Of a DNA stretch of 6,666 nt, positions 3,701 through 6,666 are shown in pieces. The translations under genes and the position numbers were made by a program. Position 1 is the first letter of the stretch. Every line of letters starts with the position of its first letter. The DNA is from an uncultured Oscillospiraceae bacterium. GTDB taxonomy: Bacteria > Bacillota > Clostridia > Oscillospirales > Oscillospiraceae. The notes under the pieces were generated by a model. It had not been told where the DNA came from, made no database searches, and worked only from the letters and a program-made list of their open reading frames with translations. The DNA lies in assembly GCA_934643765.1 (NCBI GenBank), contig CAKUCT010000112.1, positions 1 to 6,666 of the forward strand, written 5' to 3'.

Positions 3701-6666
3701 GTCTTGGTGGTCGCGGTGTTGTAGGCTATAAATCTGTAGCCCGGCATCTGCTTGCCAAGCGCTTCGCCGGCGGTCTTGTTTTCGCTGCCGGTCGGAATCA
3801 CGCAGTTGGCTGCAACCAGCTCCGGCTCAATATTCACGCGCGCAGTATCGTCGATCTGATAAAAGTAGCCATAGCCGTACTGCGCGACCACACCGCCGTC
3901 GTCATGCTCCTTGCACAGGGAGTTTCCGTGCAGCATATCCGAGGTGTCGGTTGAAATTTCAACGCCCTGACTGGTGCCGACATAACTGAAGTGGTAGCCG
4001 TTGTTGCTGCCGCCGGTCTCCAGCTCCCAGTAGAAGATGCCAAGCGTACCGATATCGCGCTGCTCGGGCCAGTTGCCATAGTGGACAACGTCGCCGCTCG
4101 CGTCGGTCACAACTGCCGGATAGAGATACGTATCTCCCTCGGTCAGATCGTGGTCATACGAGACTTTTGCGCTTCCAAAATCGCCGATGGCAATCTGCTG
4201 CAGCTCGGCGCCGCTGATGGGCGTGCCTGCCGCCTGCTTGGCAAATTCGTTGCTCGACGCGCCGTAGGCGTAGAGATCGCCCGCGTAGGCATACGTGCCG
4301 CCGTCGAGATAGTAGCAGTTGACGGCCGAGCCGCCCGAACGCGTAAAGCCGTAGGACTCGGCCTCGCCGGAGGCCGTCAGCGCCGTCGCGCTGTAGCTGC
4401 GGCGGATGGCGCCGCCGCTGTTCTCTGCGGCAAAGCCGCCGATGAGCACTGTGCTGTTCTTCGCGTCAAGCACCGCGATTCTGCCGACCGCGTAGCACGA
4501 TGTAATGGACGATTCGTTGCGCCCGGCAAAGCCGCCGGCGTAAACGCTCGCGTTCGTCGAAGCCACTTCAATATTGGCCGCCTCTGCCTCGCAGCGGCGG
4601 ATATCGCCGTTGTTCGTTCCGGCCAGCGCGCCGATGGACGCCGTACTGGAACGGTAGCCATAGTAGGCCATTTCATAGCCGGAGACCGCGCAGTTGCGGA
4701 TGTTGCCGTTGTTGTAACCCACGAGCGCGCCCATGTGGATGGCAAACCGGCTGCCGCCGCCGACGGGCTTGTCGTCCGCGTTCGAGTAGAACACCGTCTG
4801 CTCGCCGCCGCCCGCCAGAATGACGTTTCGCACCTGGCCCTGGTAGGCGATGGTCGCAAACATGCCGATGCGGCTTTCCGCCGAGCGGAAGGAGATGCCG
4901 CGGATGGTGTGTCCGCCGCCGTCATAGATGGCGGCAAAGCCATAATCGCTGTCGATCGGCGATTGCACGCTGACCTCTGTGCGGTTTGCGTACTGCTGCC
5001 ACTTGTAGCTTGCGTAATCGATATCCAGCTCCTGCTGGAAGATGCTGTTGGTTGTGGCCTGCGCGTAGCGGCCGTAGTCGCCAACGAGGGCATACAGGTG
5101 CCGCGCCGTGCGCAGATAAATCCGGTCGGGCGCCTCCGGCTTTTTATCGTCCGCGTCCACGGAGACGACGGCCTTTGCCGCGTGCGGATTATAGTAGTAG
5201 GTGTCGGAATCGTTGATGACCAGCTTCTGATAGAACGAGTCCGCGCCCGTGGTATCGACAAAGGTCGTGTTTGTAATGCTCGCGGGCAGCGGAACGAGAT
5301 AATACTGGTCCGTCGCCGTGTTGGACTGCAGCGTCTGCCCGGCGTGCAGCGTGTGCGTTTTTCCCGTGCCGTCGGGTCCGATATCATAGAGCACGCTGAC
5401 AGACAGATTCGCTTCCGGCTGCTCGTTGTAGGCAAGGGCGTACCCATCGCCGACGGCGACGCAGTCCGTGCGCAGCGTCGAAGCGTTTGCGCCGCTGAAG
5501 CCGTAGGAATAGGTTCCGTCTTCGTCCTTGTAAACTTCATAATAGACCAGCGCGCCGGACTCAAACTCCGCCTGCCAGTCGCCATAGTGGTTCATCGTCT
5601 TCAGACGCGGATAAGAATATGCCTGCAGGCCCTGGTCGAGCAGATTGTAGGCAAACGTCGCGTTGGCCGACGAGAGCGTAAAGACATCGCCCGTCAGAAG
5701 CGTCAGCATTCCGTTGTCGCTGAGTTCTTTATAGCCCTTCGGCACGGTGCCCGTCATCTGCGTGCTGCTGGCACCGAAGCCGGACAGGTAATAGACATTC
5801 TGCGTGAAGGCAGACTGCACCGCCGTGGTGTAAATGGTAAGATTGTCCTTTGCCGTGTAGTCAAAGGCTGCATAGCCATTTTCCGCGCGCACAAGCGTCC
5901 CGGCGGCAAGGCCCGCCGCCGTTGATTGCGCGGTCTGATAGCCCGCGGCATAGAAGTCCTTGAGATAGATAGACGCGCCTGATGCCGCGCCGCCGACCAG
6001 GCCGCCCGTCGTCTGCGCCTGAAGATAGCAGTCGGCATAAGAGCCCTCTACGCGAAGCTCGCCCTCCGCCATCGCGACCAGGCCGCCCGCGTTCTGCGTG
6101 CCGGACAGGACCGTCGAGGCAAGAGAGTTTTTGATCTGCACCTTCGCGCCGGACGCACTTCTGCCGATCAAGCCGCCCACGACCTGGCCCTGCAGCCAGG
6201 GTTCAACATCCTCCGCCTTTTCCTTTACGGCAATGTTCTCCAGATCGCCCTTCTTGGCGCTCAGATACACCTGGCAGTTTTCCAGCGTCACGTCGCGCTC
6301 GGCCTTGCCTATGATCGCGCCGACGTCCGTGCCGCCTGCGGCTTTCACGCCCGTCATCGTGACGTTGCTGATCGAAAGGCCCTTGCCGCTGTATGCTCTG
6401 AACAGACCCGCTTCCGCGCCGCTCTGGTCCGGGATATGCAGGCCGTAAATCGACGCGTACAGATCGCCGGACACACTCTGCGAGTGGCCGTCGTAGCTGG
6501 TCAGATTGTTGTTTGTAACCGGCTGGAACGTCTCGCCGTAAAGCGAGTACCAGTCTTCGCTGTCGGCCATATCGTCCTGGAAGGAGATATCGCTGATCTG
6601 CACGGCCTTCGTGATCTTTTTGGACACGCCGGAATCCTTGTCCAGATTCTGCAGGTGCCGGCCATA
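736..6666 (-). CDS. Giant modular beta-helix (GLUG) / Ig-like surface protein, 5' end outside window
   Basis: Predicted secreted or surface-displayed adhesin-like protein; no catalytic motif is visible. The frame is open through the window edge. The first possible start inside the window is a GTG at 6627, but 13 in-frame codons precede it (reading YGRHLQNLDKDSG) and belong to a module header, so the real start lies upstream. Counting residues from that GTG, three related modules occupy <1-380, 501-884 and 1042-1550. Each has a header (R-H/Q-L), a glycine-rich hairpin (for example FDGRAYTIKNV), GLUG repeats of the form GGLVG...C.a.G, a C-Y-Y/S-L coil, a YP motif and a closing HYGxW. Residues 1551-1892 look like two or three Ig-like beta domains. 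Residues 1893-1963 are an acidic, Ser/Trp/Tyr-rich tail. There is no LPXTG and no C-terminal membrane helix. It lies 35 bp upstream of a pilin-like gene, presumably in the same operon. The GLUG-type fold is well supported; the adhesin role is inferred. Confidence 0.88.
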   Translation of the reverse strand, partial: YGRHLQNLDKDSGVSKKITKAVQISDISFQDDMADSEDWYSLYGETFQPVTNNNLTSYDGHSQSVSGDLYASIYGLHIPDQSGAEAGLFRAYSGKGLSISNVTMTGVKAAGGTDVGAIIGKAERDVTLENCQVYLSAKKGDLENIAVKEKAEDVEPWLQGQVVGGLIGRSASGAKVQIKNSLASTVLSGTQNAGGLVAMAEGELRVEGSYADCYLQAQTTGGLVGGAASGASIYLKDFYAAGYQTAQSTAAGLAAGTLVRAENGYAAFDYTAKDNLTIYTTAVQSAFTQNVYYLSGFGASSTQMTGTVPKGYKELSDNGMLTLLTGDVFTLSSANATFAYNLLDQGLQAYSYPRLKTMNHYGDWQAEFESGALVYYEVYKDEDGTYSYGFSGANASTLRTDCVAVGDGYALAYNEQPEANLSVSVLYDIGPDGTGKTHTLHAGQTLQSNTATDQYYLVPLPASITNTTFVDTTGADSFYQKLVINDSDTYYYNPHAAKAVVSVDADDKKPEAPDRIYLRTARHLYALVGDYGRYAQATTNSIFQQELDIDYASYKWQQYANRTEVSVQSPIDSDYGFAAIYDGGGHTIRGISFRSAESRIGMFATIAYQGQVRNVILAGGGEQTVFYSNADDKPVGGGSRFAIHMGALVGYNNGNIRNCAVSGYEMAYYGYRSSTASIGALAGTNNGDIRRCEAEAANIEVASTNASVYAGGFAGRNESSITSCYAVGRIAVLDAKNSTVLIGGFAAENSGGAIRRSYSATALTASGEAESYGFTRSGGSAVNCYYLDGGTYAYAGDLYAYGASSNEFAKQAAGTPISGAELQQIAIGDFGSAKVSYDHDLTEGDTYLYPAVVTDASGDVVHYGNWPEQRDIGTLGIFYWELETGGSNNGYHFSYVGTSQGVEISTDTSDMLHGNSLCKEHDDGGVVAQYGYGYFYQIDDTARVNIEPELVAANCVIPTGSENKTAGEALGKQMPGYRFIAYNTATTKTGTDGIYLNTAKENATWYLAYGDVCTYTYSVNPFFANAISLDNIAMGGVQTFANTEARTAKPGTEDNPYEIRSVRQLQFINWNYSYLSAEKVIDASNVNDYDSDLRVAKRAAYTFLTYSDQKNPASETKDLYWVQSHDADSYAEYGTSEKLFEPIGCLYDTEGAVNSAKSYPYLAMFTSSFDGRAYTIKNVEIRSTEQCIGLFGITAAAELKNIVMYSDRGNVIENKAEGTNWYAVGGLVGFATRGNVTLSANKSGAIQNCAVSGYKIIDNRSNTPGWGGGCVGGLVGATNMNLSGCTAVTDISLNITYEEAYKNLRVAGIAGVARSTISYCYAGGSIKSNVTGYYDGSRGTSIWLSGIAGGIVLRCQGSLGDLIGGVDEALKLYNCYSYVQLPETGPNHVAASQSIASNGELQSNAFVLKDGNYELRNTDVYIYNCYSLESKVQNTDDYKNKRGSWWSATNPVNLNSNNDDGRHTYIYNASTPYVSYETMEGQSFAATLNRTYAGIPALNYGTVTVTEHGENINGKYSFPGSDTALKGLNYPFPTILTQTDVFNNTVNVHYGAWPRYDLLWEESRTTLDLIADVAEDGRAMLTRKLYVKDGSTLTEGDLTFYDDDGNQITDPAQLPISIAAISDYQPDGYYEVTFVGRFTGEIIVRATVGGAFADMTVQVKAEMLLTTENISIDVGEAYQVVLTLTDKNQKPIAPQDQADLAWAITLQNDDSEAGVDILDFDKAALYYDGEGRYILPVTGFAAGTGLLNVQCTYRYTADGTQAETSRSVQPSVEVKEARLIGLSDGVNFRTVKVAEMPEEGATYQDADAASGPNESGMFLFTTSNLRLEGMTVVSAKLTSGTWEQEVAIWETDDQPYRLKLGGVRESGNYKVQPVSLVTDQTFTSDATLEIVVSFKGAYFALHVTIPANTAADAPLPDDAFPAGESQDTGADSEDVWNSDAGQSSDSWYNDPNQSSDSWYDESWYDELLTAQQAGQQ
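739..951 (-). other. Acidic, aromatic, low-complexity C-terminal tail
   Basis: Residues 1893-1963 begin with an Ala/Pro/Asp linker (NTAADAPLPDDAFPAG), continue into Asp/Ser/Trp/Tyr-rich repeats and end in DELLTAQQAGQQ. The composition is strongly acidic and probably disordered. No LPXTG sorting signal, hydrophobic helix, positively charged tail, choline- or SLH-type wall-binding repeat is present, so this end does not look like a conventional Gram-positive anchor. It could bind a partner or stay exposed; function unknown. Confidence 0.7.
778..843 (-). repeat. Two tandem copies of an 11-codon repeat in the tail
   Basis: Two 33-bp units encode QSSDSWYNDPN (residues 1929-1939) and QSSDSWYDESW (1940-1950), followed by a further YDE. 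At the DNA level, plus-strand 791-810 and 824-843 match at 19 of 20 positions, exactly 33 bp apart. A shorter TACCAGCT echo sits at 776-783. The near-identity suggests a recent in-frame tandem duplication, and the unit number may vary between strains. Confidence 0.8.
952..1977 (-). other. Ig-like beta-sandwich region of giant protein
   Basis: Residues 1551-1892 contain no GLUG repeats. About three consecutive beta-rich units of 100-130 residues can be seen: 1551-1648 (from RTTLDLIADV to DMTVQVKA), 1649-1763 (from EMLLTTENISIDVGEAYQVV to VQPSVEVKE) and 1764-1892 (ending ATLEIVVSFKGAYFALHVTI). The alternating strands and the NISIDVGEAYQVVLTLTD opening resemble bacterial Ig-like (BIG) domains, which commonly form stalks in surface proteins. 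The assignment is by pattern only; the third unit could be another beta-sandwich type. Confidence 0.58.
1978..3504 (-). other. Module 3 of giant protein, enlarged by an insertion
   Basis: Residues 1042-1550. The header is YEIRSVRQLQFINWNYSYL (1044-1062), followed by FEPIG (1127-1131), FTSSFDGRAYTIKNVEI (1152-1168), IGLFGITAAAELKNIVMYSD, and GLUG coils GGLVGFATRGNVTL (1212-1225), GGLVGATNMNLSGC (1259-1272) and AGIAGVARSTISYC (1294-1307). It then carries extra coils with two YNCYS repeats (1360-1364 and 1410-1414) before the YP (1517-1518) and HYGAWP (1536-1541) closing elements. Header to closing Trp is about 490 residues, against about 343 in module 2. The extra length lies both before the hairpin and in the stretch at about 1330-1460. 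Confidence 0.75.
3505..3975 (-). other. Connector between modules 2 and 3
   Basis: Residues 885-1041, about 157 residues and longer than the first connector. It is rich in Tyr and Asp/Asn, with a Gly/Tyr stretch (QYGYGYFYQIDD, 916-927) and Cys at 905, 942 and 1000. It ends in AKPGTEDNPYEIRSVRQLQF, the common lead-in to a GLUG header. No family recognised. It is probably a beta-rich spacer equivalent in position to the first connector, with little obvious sequence conservation. Confidence 0.48.
3976..5127 (-). other. Module 2 of giant protein (complete)
   Basis: Residues 501-884 form the cleanest complete module. The header is IYLRTARHLYALVGDYGRYA (503-522). It is followed by ELDIDYASYKW (533-543), a typical position for the D-I-D box of GLUG proteins, then IYDGGGHTIRGISF (567-580) and IGMFATIAYQGQVRNVIL. 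GLUG coils at about 632-765 read GALVGYNNGNIRNC, GALAGTNNGDIRRC, GGFAGRNESSITSC and GGFAAENSGGAIRRS. NCYYLDG (770-776), a GTPISGAEL segment, YLYP (834-837) and HYGNWP (849-854) close the module. The order of elements matches modules 1 and 3. Confidence 0.78.
5128..5487 (-). other. Connector between modules 1 and 2
   Basis: Residues 381-500, about 120 residues without GLUG repeats. It has alternating hydrophobic/polar beta-strand character (LSVSVLYDIG, QYYLVPLP, AAKAVVSVDAD) and ends in an Asp/Lys/Pro-rich linker (DADDKKPEAPD) immediately before the module 2 header. It contains VGDGYALAY (392-400), loosely echoed by the QYGYGYFY segment in the second connector. I infer a small beta-sandwich spacer and recognise no specific family. 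Confidence 0.5.
5488..6666 (-). other. Module 1 of giant protein (header truncated by window edge)
   Basis: Protein-domain region. The header GRHLQNL lies at the extreme window edge, before the GTG at 6627. It is followed by a hairpin-like stretch ending in AGLFRAYSGKGLSISNV (residues 73-89). GLUG-type coils follow at about 100-245, including GAIIG, GGLIGRSASG, GGLVAMAEG and GGLVGGAASG. The last coil carries VYYLSG (278-283) and leads to a GTVPKGYKEL segment, SYP (338-340) and the closing HYGDW (347-351). Next comes GALVYYEVYKDEDGTYSYGF (358-377), a segment with a counterpart after module 2. Beta-solenoid folding follows from the known GLUG family; the module boundaries are my own reading. 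Confidence 0.72.

Noticed and set aside
4377..5585. Minus-strand 402-codon frame overlapping modules 1 and 2
   Set aside because: It overlaps the giant gene in another frame and is Arg/Ser/Thr/Pro low-complexity, as expected from a frame-shifted reading of GC-rich coding DNA.
3991..5925. Long plus-strand open frame of 644 codons antisense to the giant gene
   Set aside because: It starts at a GTG with no Shine-Dalgarno, is a Val/Ala/Arg-rich shadow typical of the strand opposite a GC-rich gene, and shows no domain pattern. The opposite frame has clear repeated GLUG motifs.

Overview
The window is a tightly packed, high-GC bacterial locus transcribed entirely from the minus strand. It reads as the middle of an operon for type IV pilus-like (or type II-secretion-like pseudopilus) surface structures. 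A GC-rich Clostridia member of the Oscillospiraceae/Ruminococcaceae type is the likeliest source. The reasons are the strong AAAGGAGG ribosome binding site, a prepilin signal of the form G|ETLVE, and a giant GLUG-repeat/Ig-like secreted protein. This assignment is inferred from style, not proven.

In transcription order (high to low coordinates) there are three genes. (1) A giant surface protein is open at the window edge at 6666 and stops at 736; its true N-terminus lies outside. At least 1976 residues are visible: three homologous beta-helix/GLUG modules (about 6666-5488, 5127-3976 and 3504-1978), two connectors, roughly 340 residues of beta-rich Ig-like sequence, and a short acidic/aromatic tail with an 11-residue repeat and no sortase or membrane anchor. 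(2) A 219-residue minor pilin-like protein (700-41) has a GspK/PilX-type N-terminus and lacks the usual Glu at +5. (3) The first 14 codons of a prepilin (44-1) overlap gene 2 by ATGA and carry a canonical class III signal.

The gap between genes 1 and 2 is 35 bp. A strong GC hairpin (723-753) straddles the stop codon of gene 1 and lies just upstream of the gene 2 ribosome binding site. No promoter, classical terminator, RNA gene, mobile element or CRISPR array is visible. There is no non-coding stretch over 300 bases; the plus strand holds only shadow frames.

Working model (inference): the giant beta-helical protein is an adhesin or tip/cargo protein displayed by, or secreted through, the pilin system encoded just downstream. 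This is comparable in gene order, though not in sequence, to PilY1-type tip adhesins encoded among minor pilins.
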